A stretch of 13,733 nucleotides of DNA, from NCBI GenBank assembly GCA_035635475.1, contig DASQAZ010000140.1, positions 1-13,733 of the forward strand. Reading direction: 5' to 3'. Positions 1-7,606 of the stretch are shown here, piece by piece. Both the position numbers and the translations under genes were made by a program. This stretch comes from VBOC01 sp035635475. GTDB lineage: Bacteria > Bacteroidota > Ignavibacteria > UBA10030 > SZUA-254. Within the stretch, counting starts at the first letter, position 1. Every line of letters begins with the position of its first letter. The notes beneath the pieces were generated by a model that saw only the letters and a list, made by a program, of their open reading frames with translations, was not told the origin of the DNA and did not search any database.

Positions 1-1
1 T

Positions 2-940
2 CGCACCGGGGCTCCGGGCACGCTCGTCACGTTCTTCGAATGGAGTCGTTTGCCGAAAGGCCGTTGGGGGATCGGAGCGACCCACCATCTCGCATTCATC
101 ACGGAATCGGCCGATTCGCAATTAAAATGGAAACGCTGGCTCCTGGATCACGGTATCCCTGTGACCGGCCCGTACGACCGGAACTATTTTACCTCCATTT
201 ACTTCGAGGATCCCGACGGGCTTATTCTGGAAATCGCCACACGGGGTCCCGGCTGGACGGTCGATGAACCGGCCGGCACGCTGGGCACGGCGATCATTCA
301 TCCTTCACCCGAGCTCACCCGGGCGGGGAGGAACGAAGAGGCCATTGCTCGTCTCGTATCACCTTCACCCGTCGCGGAGCTCACGGCCGAGATGGTGCTG
401 AAGGGCCTCCACCACATCACGGCAATTTGTTCTGATATCGAACGCACGTCGGAATTTTATTCGACAACCCTTGGCATGCGTGCGATTAAAAAGACGTTCA
501 ACTACGACGATCCCTCTGCCCCGCACTATTACTTTGCGGCGGGGGATGGGAGTCCGGGAACGATCGTGACCTATTTCGGTTATCCTCCCGGGAAGATGCG
601 CACGGGGAACATCGGTGTCGGTTTGACGCATCACTTTGCTTTTGCCGTGGAAAATGATGAAATTCAGCGGGATTGGAGAGCCCGGCTCGTGGAAGCGGGA
701 GTGAATGTGACTCCGGTGATCGATCGGATCTATTTTAAGTCGATCTATTTTCAGGATCCCGACGGACACATTCTTGAGATCGCGACGATAGGGCCCGGAT
801 TCCTTGTCGATGAGCAAGATGCAAATCTCGGCAGGAAGCTGATTCTTCCAGTATGGCTCGAGAAGAGCAGGGCACGCATTGAGGAGAACCTGGCACCGAT
901 CAGCATGACCGAAACTTCGGATCCCGGATTGCCGGCGTGA
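2..940 (+). CDS. VOC-family ring-cleaving dioxygenase-like protein (glyoxalase/extradiol type), 5' truncated
   Basis: The frame is open from the first bases, so the start lies upstream and the window begins inside the gene. The visible 312 residues form two vicinal-oxygen-chelate halves, the first incomplete. The halves are recognisable duplicates: YFTSIYFEDPDG/LEIATRGPG in the first and YFKSIYFQDPDG/LEIATIGPG in the second. Judged by the complete second half, roughly 45-50 N-terminal residues are missing. The second half keeps the usual metal-ligand positions: His in GLHHIT, His in LTHHFAF, and Glu in HILEIAT. Family knowledge: tandem VOC proteins of this type (Bacillus MhqA/MhqE/MhqO) are annotated as ring-cleaving dioxygenases linked to quinone and catechol stress. 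The substrate here is not determined. The stop codon overlaps the GTG start of the esterase gene, so the two are probably translationally coupled. A glyoxalase-like isomerase role cannot be excluded. Confidence 0.85.
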   Translation, partial: RTGAPGTLVTFFEWSRLPKGRWGIGATHHLAFITESADSQLKWKRWLLDHGIPVTGPYDRNYFTSIYFEDPDGLILEIATRGPGWTVDEPAGTLGTAIIHPSPELTRAGRNEEAIARLVSPSPVAELTAEMVLKGLHHITAICSDIERTSEFYSTTLGMRAIKKTFNYDDPSAPHYYFAAGDGSPGTIVTYFGYPPGKMRTGNIGVGLTHHFAFAVENDEIQRDWRARLVEAGVNVTPVIDRIYFKSIYFQDPDGHILEIATIGPGFLVDEQDANLGRKLILPVWLEKSRARIEENLAPISMTETSDPGLPA

Positions 941-1587
941 ACCCCGTCCGCACGTCTCTTGTACATAAAATTCTCGAGCCCCGGCGGAAGGGCGCGGCAC
1001 TATACCCGACTGTGGTTCTGCTGCACGGGCGCGGCGCGAATGAAGACGACCTCCTGGGGCTTGCCGAGTATCTCGATGACCGGCTGCTCGTCTTGAGCGT
1101 GAGAGCCCCCTTCCCCTTCGCCCTCGGCGGCGGCTTTACCTGGTATGAGATTGAGGAAGTCGGACGGCCCGATGCGAAGATGTTCGCAGAGAGCTACCAG
1201 AAATTGACCCGTTTCCTCGACGATGCCAAGAAGAGCTATCCCATCGACAAATCGAAAATTCTTCTGAGCGGGTTCAGCATGGGCTCGGTGATGTCATACG
1301 CGATTGCCCTCACGATGCCCGACACCGTGGCCGGCGTCGCCGCGAACAGCGGCTATATCCCCGAGGGAACCGAGTTAAAGAGCCAGTGGAAGGAGCTCAA
1401 GGGCAAACCCTTCTTCATCGCCCATGGCGTTTACGATCCGGTCATTCCTGTTTCGTTCGCCCGCCGGGCGAAGGAACTCCTTGAGCCCGCCCAGGCCGTC
1501 GTCACCTACCGGGAATACGATATGGGGCATCAGATTACCGAGGACAGTCTGAACGACATGATGCAGTGGTTCACGAAGCGCATCTGA
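937..1587 (+). CDS. Phospholipase/carboxylesterase family alpha/beta hydrolase (MhqD-like)
   Basis: A 216-residue serine hydrolase of the small carboxylesterase/acyl-protein-thioesterase type. It shows the oxyanion segment VVLLHGRGANEDDL (about residues 26-39), the nucleophile elbow GFSMGS with Ser114, the acid Asp167 in HGVYDPVIP, and the catalytic His198 in DMGHQI. Length is typical and no signal peptide is seen, so it should be cytoplasmic. The start is GTG at 937, overlapping the TGA of the upstream VOC gene in a GTGA arrangement; only a weak Shine-Dalgarno is visible, which fits coupled translation. Established knowledge: in Bacillus, mhqE (ring-cleaving dioxygenase) and mhqD (this hydrolase family) are adjacent and respond to quinones. 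The same pairing here suggests a shared role in detoxifying quinone-like electrophiles. That function is inferred from context; the actual ester substrate is unknown. Confidence 0.88.
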   Translation: MNPVRTSLVHKILEPRRKGAALYPTVVLLHGRGANEDDLLGLAEYLDDRLLVLSVRAPFPFALGGGFTWYEIEEVGRPDAKMFAESYQKLTRFLDDAKKSYPIDKSKILLSGFSMGSVMSYAIALTMPDTVAGVAANSGYIPEGTELKSQWKELKGKPFFIAHGVYDPVIPVSFARRAKELLEPAQAVVTYREYDMGHQITEDSLNDMMQWFTKRI

Positions 1588-1639
1588 GACGAGGGAAGCT
1601 CGATGCGCCGGCTGCCCGTTCTTACCTGTAGACGAAAGA

Positions 1640-2314
1640 ATGATTCCCCTCCGAGATACCGTCCCCTCTAATACAATTCCGGTCGTCAATTACCTCCTCA
1701 TCGGTTTGAACGGGGCGGTGTTTCTATTCGAGCTCTCACTCGGCCGGCATCTCGATGCATTCATTCTTCACTACGGACTGGTGCCGGCGCGCTTTCTGGA
1801 TCTCCTGCACTCAGAGGGCCTCCACTTCTCCGCTTTCGTCCCGGTGTTTACCTCGATGTTTCTTCACGGGGGCTGGCTGCATCTGCTGGGGAACATGCTC
1901 TTTCTGTATATTTTCGGCGACAATGTTGAGGACCGGTTCGGCCATTTCCGGTACCTGGTGTTCTACCTCATCGCCGGGGTGGCCGCCGCTGCCACGCAGG
2001 TGCATTTCAATCCGGATTCGGAGATGCCGATGGTCGGGGCCAGCGGGGCGATTGCCGGAGTGCTCGGCGCGTACGTTTTCCTCTTTCCCACGGCAAGAGT
2101 GGTGACGCTCATTCCGATATTCTTCTTCTTCCAGATCGTGGAACTGCCGGCTTACCTTTTTCTCGGCATCTGGTTCTTCTTGCAAATCGTCAGCGGTCTT
2201 CTATCTCTAGGTATCGGCGGCGATGCAGGGGGGGTTGCCTGGTGGGCGCATGTTGGCGGATTTGCGGCGGGGGCGGCGCTGTTCCCTTTCCTGCGAAAGC
2301 GGCGCTTCGCATGA
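1640..2314 (+). CDS. Rhomboid family intramembrane serine protease
   Basis: This 224-residue multi-pass membrane protein opens with MIPLRDTVPSNTIPVVNYLL, the typical start of short bacterial rhomboids. The catalytic dyad is visible: Ser136 in the VGASGAIAG motif of one helix and His204 in WWAHVGGFAAG of the last helix. His81 and Asn85 in HLLGNM are the conserved oxyanion-side residues. Hydrophobic helices alternate along the whole length, and a basic RKRRFA tail follows the last one. Rhomboids cut transmembrane helices within the lipid bilayer; the substrate is not predictable from sequence. The ATG is chosen because the family N-terminus starts there; the upstream Shine-Dalgarno (GAAAGA) is weak. 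The stop TGA overlaps the ATG of the next gene (ATGA), implying coupling with the iron-sulfur protein. No promoter was found in the 52-bp gap upstream, so it may be read from the VOC/esterase operon. Confidence 0.95.
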   Translation: MIPLRDTVPSNTIPVVNYLLIGLNGAVFLFELSLGRHLDAFILHYGLVPARFLDLLHSEGLHFSAFVPVFTSMFLHGGWLHLLGNMLFLYIFGDNVEDRFGHFRYLVFYLIAGVAAAATQVHFNPDSEMPMVGASGAIAGVLGAYVFLFPTARVVTLIPIFFFFQIVELPAYLFLGIWFFLQIVSGLLSLGIGGDAGGVAWWAHVGGFAAGAALFPFLRKRRFA

Positions 2315-3594
2315 CGAAGCCCGGAAGCCAATCGATGGATGAGATTCTCAGCCATTGCATTCACTGCGGAATGTGCCTGCCGGTCTGCCCCACGTATGCC
2401 CTTACCTATAAGGAGCAGTCGTCTCCCCGGGGGAGGATCCGCCTGATCCGGTCGGTCCTGGATGGAAAACTCGACATGAGCGGCGAATTCGTTCATGAAA
2501 TGAATTTTTGCCTCGACTGCCAGGCCTGCCAGACCGCGTGCCCGGCCGGCGTTCAGTACGGCTCGCTTGTCGAAGACGCCCGGAGGCTCATATATGAGAA
2601 AAAGAAGGAGCCGCCCCGTTTGCGCTTGTTAAAATGGATCATCCTCAGGGCGGTGCTTAAATCGAGATGGCGCACGAAGCTGGTTGCACGGCTGCTGATG
2701 TTTTACCGGACTACCGGCCTTATGGATGCGGTCCAACGATCGGGATTCCTGAAAAACAGATCCGGTGCGTTGAGGGAAAAACATTCGATGCTTCCACGAG
2801 TGCCGGACAGGTTTTTCGATGAAACGGTCCCGGTGGCTCTCTCGCCCGCCGGAGCGGCGAGGGGAAGAGTCGCACTCTTGACGGGATGCGTCATGAACGT
2901 CGTGTTTCCGGACATCCACCGGGACGTTGTCGACGTGTTATTGAGAAACGGCTTTGAAGTCCTCATCCCAAAGGCCCAGGGATGCTGCGGTTCCCTGCAC
3001 GGCCATAACGGAGATGTCCGGACAGCCCGGGCGCTGGCACGGAGAACCATCGACGCATTCGATGGGCAACAGCTCGACGCTATCATCGTAGATTCCGCCG
3101 GTTGCAGTGCATTCCTGAAGGAATATGGATCCCTGCTTCGGGATGAGCGCCACTACGCCATTCGTGCCGAAAACCTTTCCAAAAAGACGAAGGATATCAC
3201 GGAGTTTCTCGTCGAGGTGGGCTACGTCGAGCCGCAGCATCCGGTTGCAAAGCGCGTCACCTATCACGAAGCCTGCCATCTCGTCCACACCCAGGCGATC
3301 TCCCGCCAGCCGCGGCGGATCGTTGGATCGATCCCCGGAATTGAGCTTGTCGAACTCCCCGAAGCGACGTGGTGTTGCGGAAGCGCCGGAATCTACAACA
3401 TCGTGCACTTTGAGGATTCCATGGCGCTCCTGGAAAGAAAAATGAGCCATCTCGCTTCGACGAAGGCCGAAATCGTTCTTACCGGGAACCCCGGCTGCCA
3501 TCTTCAGATCGGCTACGGCATCAGAAAATTTGGCCTCACGATGGAAGTCATGCATCCGGTGAGCCTGCTTCGGCGGGCCTACGAGGGGGTTTGA
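2311..3594 (+). CDS. glcF: Glycolate oxidase iron-sulfur subunit-like protein (two 4Fe-4S motifs plus two CCG domains)
   Basis: A 427-residue cytoplasmic electron-transfer subunit. The N-terminus has two ferredoxin-type 4Fe-4S motifs, CIHCGMCLPVCP (Cys16, 19, 22, 26) and CLDCQACQTACP (Cys67, 70, 73, 77). Two cysteine-rich CCG domains follow: Cys193 with Cys225-Cys226 in QGCCGS, and Cys322 in EACH with Cys355-Cys356 in TWCCGS. This order and length match GlcF, which passes electrons from the FAD subunit GlcD during glycolate or related 2-hydroxyacid oxidation. LutA-type proteins lack the ferredoxin part, so GlcF is the better match. The start is the ATG at 2311 overlapping the rhomboid stop. 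The frame is open further upstream to 2242, but that part has no family resemblance and lies inside the rhomboid gene. No GlcD or GlcE gene is visible next to it, which is unusual; the flavin partner must be outside the window or elsewhere. Confidence 0.9.
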   Translation: MTKPGSQSMDEILSHCIHCGMCLPVCPTYALTYKEQSSPRGRIRLIRSVLDGKLDMSGEFVHEMNFCLDCQACQTACPAGVQYGSLVEDARRLIYEKKKEPPRLRLLKWIILRAVLKSRWRTKLVARLLMFYRTTGLMDAVQRSGFLKNRSGALREKHSMLPRVPDRFFDETVPVALSPAGAARGRVALLTGCVMNVVFPDIHRDVVDVLLRNGFEVLIPKAQGCCGSLHGHNGDVRTARALARRTIDAFDGQQLDAIIVDSAGCSAFLKEYGSLLRDERHYAIRAENLSKKTKDITEFLVEVGYVEPQHPVAKRVTYHEACHLVHTQAISRQPRRIVGSIPGIELVELPEATWCCGSAGIYNIVHFEDSMALLERKMSHLASTKAEIVLTGNPGCHLQIGYGIRKFGLTMEVMHPVSLLRRAYEGV

Positions 3595-3627
3595 TCGAGC
3601 ATGGAAGGGGATCGATGATATTGGTTC

Positions 3628-3658
3628 TTGACAGTGAGAGCGAATTGGGGTATATTTG
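3628..3658 (+). promoter_or_regulatory. Promoter of the OmpA-family gene (TTGACA-17 bp-TATATTTG)
   Basis: A perfect -35 hexamer TTGACA (3628-3633) is followed after exactly 17 bp by TATATT (3651-3656), extended to TATATTTG. The extended form also fits the Bacteroidota -7 element TAnnTTTG with an upstream TTG. The predicted transcription start is near 3663, leaving a short leader with the Shine-Dalgarno TAGGA (3666-3670) before the ATG at 3678. It lies in the 83-bp gap after glcF, where no convincing terminator is seen. Confidence 0.75.
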
Positions 3659-3677
3659 CCAAAATTAGGAACTGCTG

Positions 3678-5165
3678 ATGCGCCAATGCCGTCGGATTTT
3701 CATCTGTCTTCTTCTCTTCGCCCTCTTCGCTGCAGCCCGGGTCGCGGCGCAGGAGAATCTCCGGGCTGAATTATTCGGGGAGGTCGATCGCACGCTCGAC
3801 CGGGTAAAAGAAAAAAGCGCCGACCTCTATGCGCCGGTGAGTTTCAAGAAGGCGATGCAGTACTATCAGGAGGGGGAGGAATTCTTCAAACGGGGGCGCA
3901 GTCTTGAAGACATTCGCGACAAGCTGAAGAACGCATCGGCCTACTTCGCAAAGGCGCTGGATGAATGCAGAGCCGGCGAAGTGCTCCTTAGCGGAGTGAC
4001 GGCTGCGCGCAACGACGCGAAGAGCGTCGGGGCGCCGAAGTCTTTTCCCGAACTCTGGAACAAGGCGGAATCGCAATTCAACAAGGCGGCGCATTCGCTC
4101 GAGGATGGTAATGCCGAAGCTGCCAGGCGCGTGGCAGAGGAAGCACAGTCGTCCTACCGGAGTGCCGAGCTCGAAGCGGTCAAATCCAATTATCTCTCGC
4201 CCGCCCGCGACCTGCTCGCAAGAGCCGACGCGGAGGCGGTCCGGGATGTGGCTCCGAAGACTCTGGAGAAAGCGCGCCGTCTGGCGCTGCGCGTCGAAGA
4301 ATTGTTAAAACAAAATCGCCACGATGCCGACGAAGCGAGGCAGCTTGCGCAGGAAGCGAAGTACGAAGCTGCTCACGCCCTGTACCTTTCCAGGACGATC
4401 CGCCAGCTCAAGAAGGAAGATAAAACTCTCGAGGATGTCCTCCTTGCTTCCGAAGCTCAGTTCGGACGCATCGAAAGCGTGTTGGGTTTGCAGGCTCACT
4501 TCGAAAAGGGCCTCGACAGCGCGGTCACAGATGCGATCTCCGGTTTGAAACAGCGCGACGCGTCGTCGCTGAAGGATGCGGATCAGCTCCGCCAGTCGGC
4601 AGAGTCCATCAGAGAAAAGGAAAATGAGATTGAGAATCTCAAACAGCAGGTGACTTCGATGGAGGGGCGAGTCGGCTCACTGACGGAGTCGGAGAAAGGC
4701 CTTCAGCGAACACTGAGCTTGAAGCACCAGGAAGAGGAGACGGTCCGGCTGATCTCCTCCATGTTCACGCGGGAAGAGGGGAACGTGCTCAGGGACGGCG
4801 ATAATATTGTGATCCGCTTGTACGGCCTGAGCTTTCCGGTTGGCAAGAACACGATAGAAGCCGAGTACTACAGCTTGCTGACGAAGGTGCAGGACGCGAT
4901 CAAGAAGTTTCCGAAATGCAGCGTGACAATCGAAGGGCATACGGATTCGCAGGGAAGCGACGAGCTCAACCAGACGTTATCCGAAAGCCGTGCGAAGTCC
5001 GTGGCCGAGTACCTGATGGCGAATATGGGGGTGGAACTCCCCATCAACCACCACGGATTCGGCGAGAGCAGACCGGTCGCGAGCAACGACATCCCCGAAG
5101 GCAGGGCAAAGAACAGGCGAATCGATGTGGTGATCGCTCCGCGATGGTCGACGGAGAGGAAGTGA
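3678..5165 (+). CDS. Secreted OmpA-family protein with three internal helical repeats and a coiled coil
   Basis: A 495-residue envelope protein. Residues 1-24 are a signal peptide (RR near the start, hydrophobic core, cleavage after VAA), with no lipobox cysteine. Residues 30-240 hold three related alpha-helical units, each marked by an AP motif: YAPVSFKKA at 51, GAPKSFPEL at 118, VAPKTLEKA at 191. They are spaced about 70 residues apart and each is followed by a Y/A..A..G/N helix pattern. Residues 245-360 are a charged, coiled-coil-like stretch (for example KENEIENLKQQV). The C-terminus (about 375-490) is an OmpA peptidoglycan-binding domain: VTIEGHTDSQGS, LSESRAKSVAEYL, GFGESRPVASN and the closing NRRID. 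The likely role is anchoring an envelope structure to peptidoglycan, with the repeat region reaching across the periplasm. It is the first gene behind the 3628 promoter. Shine-Dalgarno TAGGA supports the ATG at 3678. Confidence 0.9.
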   Translation: MRQCRRIFICLLLFALFAAARVAAQENLRAELFGEVDRTLDRVKEKSADLYAPVSFKKAMQYYQEGEEFFKRGRSLEDIRDKLKNASAYFAKALDECRAGEVLLSGVTAARNDAKSVGAPKSFPELWNKAESQFNKAAHSLEDGNAEAARRVAEEAQSSYRSAELEAVKSNYLSPARDLLARADAEAVRDVAPKTLEKARRLALRVEELLKQNRHDADEARQLAQEAKYEAAHALYLSRTIRQLKKEDKTLEDVLLASEAQFGRIESVLGLQAHFEKGLDSAVTDAISGLKQRDASSLKDADQLRQSAESIREKENEIENLKQQVTSMEGRVGSLTESEKGLQRTLSLKHQEEETVRLISSMFTREEGNVLRDGDNIVIRLYGLSFPVGKNTIEAEYYSLLTKVQDAIKKFPKCSVTIEGHTDSQGSDELNQTLSESRAKSVAEYLMANMGVELPINHHGFGESRPVASNDIPEGRAKNRRIDVVIAPRWSTERK

Positions 5166-5214
5166 TGAACTCGCCGGGAGGGCATAACGCCGACATTTTT
5201 ATGAAGGGCACCCC

Positions 5215-6570
5215 ATGGAACGGATGATTCGGGAAATCCCCCGCCGCGATCGTTCGACGCTCGCCGGCTTCGATCGACGGAAGTTTCTGACGATGGTCGG
5301 GAAGGGGGTCGGGCTGGCCACAATGTCGACAACAACATTGGCAGCGCTTCTCAATAATGTCCACGCCGCGGCACGGCGAGTCGAACATCTGACGCCCGAC
5401 CAGGCGGCCTCCAACGAGGATTTCTGGCTCGATATCCAACAGGCGTTCTCGGTCACGAGGGGGATCACCAATCTCAATAATGGCGGCGTCTCCCCATCCC
5501 CGCGCATCGTAACGGAAGCCCTCGTCCGGTACATCTGGGAACAGGAAGATGCGACTGCCTACACGATGTGGCAGATCCTCGAGCCGCAGTGCGAAACGAT
5601 CCGCACAGGGCTTGCCGAGGTCTTCGGCTGTGACCGCGAGGAAATTGCGATCACGAGGAATGCCTCCGAATCCCTCGAGATTCTGCTTACAGGGATGGAT
5701 TTCAAATCCGGGGATGAGATCCTTACGACCACTCAGGACTATCCCCGCATGCTCACGACGCTCCGCCAGAGAGAAACGCGCGAGGGACTGGTCTTAAAAC
5801 TCATCCAGGTCCCGATCGCGCCGAAGAATCTCGATTCGATCGTCAGTGCGTTTGAACGAGGCATCACGAACAGGACCCGGCTGGTTCTCATGTCCCATGT
5901 GATCAATATTACGGGGCAGATTACGCCGGTGAAGGCAGTCTGCGAACTCGCGCGCTCGAAGGGGATCGAGGTTATTGTCGATGGGGCTCACTCCTTCGGC
6001 CATTTTGCATTCAAGCACAAAGATTTGCAGTGCGACTACTTCGGCACGAGCCTTCACAAGTGGCTCTTCGCTCCCAAGGGCACGGGCCTGCTCTTTGTGA
6101 AGCGCGATAAAATCGAAAAGCTCTGGCCGCTCATGGCAGCCGAAAAGAAGCAGGCGGCGGATATCCGTAAGTTCGAAGAGATCGGTACCCACTCTGCCGC
6201 CCCGAGGCTCGCAATCGGGGAAGCCCTGCTCTTTCACAATGGCATAGGGGCAGAGCGAAAGGAAGCCCGCCTTCGTTATTTATCGCGGTACTGGATGAAC
6301 CGTCTAAAGGACTTGCCGAACGTTCGTTTCCACACTTCGTTCGATGCAAATCAATCGTGCGGCATTGCGAACGTTGAGATTGAAGGGATCGACCCGGCCG
6401 CCATCGGCGCCTACCTGATGGACAAGCACAAGATTTTCACAACACCCATCGTCCACGACGAATTCAAAGGAATTCGAATCACCCCGAGTCTCTATACCAC
6501 CCTCCAGGAACTCGACCGGTTTTGCGACGTGATGACCTCGATCGCAAAGCAGGGATTGCCCAAGGGTTAA
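5215..6570 (+). CDS. Tat-exported class-V aminotransferase-fold PLP enzyme (isopenicillin N epimerase-like)
   Basis: A 451-residue protein. The N-terminus carries a twin-arginine signal, DRRKFLTMVGKG (Arg21-Arg22), followed by a mild hydrophobic stretch ending near HAAA at 50-53. The mature part is a class-V PLP enzyme: TRNASESLEILL (148-159, phosphate-binding region), Asp256 and His259 in VDGAHSFGH, and the Schiff-base lysine Lys282 in GTSLHKWLFAPKGTG. Cysteine desulfurases carry their catalytic cysteine in the loop before the last core strand. Here the matching loop (about 405-425) has none, so a desulfurase reaction is unlikely; the closest named relatives are isopenicillin N epimerase-like proteins of unknown substrate. 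Tat export fits folding with PLP in the cytoplasm. ATG 5215 is preferred because AAGGG (5204-5208) lies 6 bp upstream; ATG 5224 is a possible internal start. It follows the OmpA gene by 49 bp without a terminator, and its end contains the Shine-Dalgarno of the next gene. Confidence 0.87.
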   Translation: MERMIREIPRRDRSTLAGFDRRKFLTMVGKGVGLATMSTTTLAALLNNVHAAARRVEHLTPDQAASNEDFWLDIQQAFSVTRGITNLNNGGVSPSPRIVTEALVRYIWEQEDATAYTMWQILEPQCETIRTGLAEVFGCDREEIAITRNASESLEILLTGMDFKSGDEILTTTQDYPRMLTTLRQRETREGLVLKLIQVPIAPKNLDSIVSAFERGITNRTRLVLMSHVINITGQITPVKAVCELARSKGIEVIVDGAHSFGHFAFKHKDLQCDYFGTSLHKWLFAPKGTGLLFVKRDKIEKLWPLMAAEKKQAADIRKFEEIGTHSAAPRLAIGEALLFHNGIGAERKEARLRYLSRYWMNRLKDLPNVRFHTSFDANQSCGIANVEIEGIDPAAIGAYLMDKHKIFTTPIVHDEFKGIRITPSLYTTLQELDRFCDVMTSIAKQGLPKG

Positions 6571-6574
6571 TGAG

Positions 6575-7546
6575 ATGCGCGGGCGTCTGTGCCCGTCCCT
6601 GGCGGCGATTTTTGTAGTATGGAATCTCGCACTCGCTCAGGAGCCGATGGAATATCGGCCTGCGGACTCATCGCTGAGCGGTCCGCTCATCTCCGCTCAG
6701 ACGGGGATGGAAACGGCCTGGGATATTCCGAAGAGTCCGTTGACCGACTCACTACCCAGCGATCAACATCTCGCCGCGCAGATACTTCTCGGCTATCGAA
6801 TCTTCAAGAATACGCCGCAGGAAGCCCGACGATTCACAGGAAACAAGTTGTCGTGCAACAACTGTCACCTCAATGCGGGGCAGAGGGAGAAGGGAATGCC
6901 TCTCGTGGGAGTTGCGGGTGTGTTCCCGGAGTATAACAAGCGCGCGGGCCGGCTGTTCTCCCTGGAAGATCGCATTGTCGGCTGTTTTCTCCGGAGCGAA
7001 CATGCGCTGGGAGCGAAAGATCAGAACATGAAGCCCGCCTTCACCGGGGATGAATCAGTCGTTCCCACGACATCGCATGAGGTGTTGGCCCTCGCTGCGT
7101 ACATTTCGTGGATTTCGTCCGGTCATCAACTCGGCTCCACTATCCCATGGAGGGGGCAAAACACAATTCCGCCTGAAAAGATCATTCCGCTCTCAAAGCT
7201 GAAGCCCAAACTTGGCGAGGTAATTTATAAAGAAAAGTGCGTTACATGCCACGCGTTGGATGGGCAGGGGGTGGCGATTGGCGATAAGAAGCCGGGGCCG
7301 TTGTGGGGCCGGAACTCGTGGAATGATGGGGCAGGCGCCGCGAGAGTTTACACGCTTGCAGGGATGATCCTCTATATGATGCCGTACCTGGATCCCGGCG
7401 GGTTGACCGAGGAGGAAGCGCAGCAGATCGCCGCTTATATTAACTCGAAGCCCCGTCCCGTGTTCCCGTTTAAATATAATGACTACGTCAGGGAGCCTAT
7501 CCCCCCTGACGCAGTCTACTATAAGAAACGAGACCCCGGAGAATAG
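6575..7546 (+). CDS. tsdA: Diheme cytochrome c, thiosulfate dehydrogenase (TsdA)-like
   Basis: A 323-residue exported cytochrome with a signal peptide ending at ALA-QE (about residue 21). It has two heme c sites: CNNCH (Cys94, Cys97, His98) and CVTCH (Cys222, Cys225, His226). The first domain carries the TsdA-type segments NCHLNAGQR, GVAGVFPEYNKR, LEDRI and GCFLRS. Cys137 in the last matches the position of the unusual cysteine ligand of heme 1 in TsdA. Met residues near 264-269 (GMILYMMPYL) could ligate heme 2, and a YINSKPRP end is typical of the family. TsdA oxidises thiosulfate to tetrathionate in the periplasm, or runs in reverse. The reaction here is inferred from family resemblance; a general electron-carrier cytochrome is the alternative. 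The start ATG lies 4 bp after the aminotransferase stop, with AAGGG (6562-6566) inside the upstream gene, indicating translational coupling. Confidence 0.82.
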   Translation: MRGRLCPSLAAIFVVWNLALAQEPMEYRPADSSLSGPLISAQTGMETAWDIPKSPLTDSLPSDQHLAAQILLGYRIFKNTPQEARRFTGNKLSCNNCHLNAGQREKGMPLVGVAGVFPEYNKRAGRLFSLEDRIVGCFLRSEHALGAKDQNMKPAFTGDESVVPTTSHEVLALAAYISWISSGHQLGSTIPWRGQNTIPPEKIIPLSKLKPKLGEVIYKEKCVTCHALDGQGVAIGDKKPGPLWGRNSWNDGAGAARVYTLAGMILYMMPYLDPGGLTEEEAQQIAAYINSKPRPVFPFKYNDYVREPIPPDAVYYKKRDPGE

Positions 7547-7596
7547 GGGGATGAAGGTGAGCAGCGAAGATCTCGGCTCACTTCCGGGGGCTTTTT
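7534..7596 (+). terminator. Rho-independent terminator after the TsdA-like gene
   Basis: CCCCGGA (7534-7540, just before the stop codon) pairs with TCCGGGG (7583-7589). Inside it GTGAGC (7557-7562) pairs with GCTCAC (7576-7581). The structure is followed by CTTTTT (7591-7596). It sits between convergent genes, so it closes the OmpA-aminotransferase-cytochrome transcription unit. Confidence 0.75.
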
Positions 7597-7606
7597 AGTA
7601 CTTCAG

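Noticed and set aside
365..1000. Open minus-strand frame of 211 codons opposite the VOC gene
   Set aside because: It is fully antisense to a conserved protein, with no motif or start signal.
2938..3555. Open minus-strand frame of 205 codons inside glcF
   Set aside because: It lies fully within a well-supported gene, has no ribosome binding site, and has no family resemblance.
5165..5227. Short 20-codon frame (ATG overlapping the OmpA stop, ending inside the aminotransferase start) as a leader peptide
   Set aside because: The overlap arrangement is suggestive, but there is no attenuator structure, no codon run and no own ribosome binding site. It is probably spacer.
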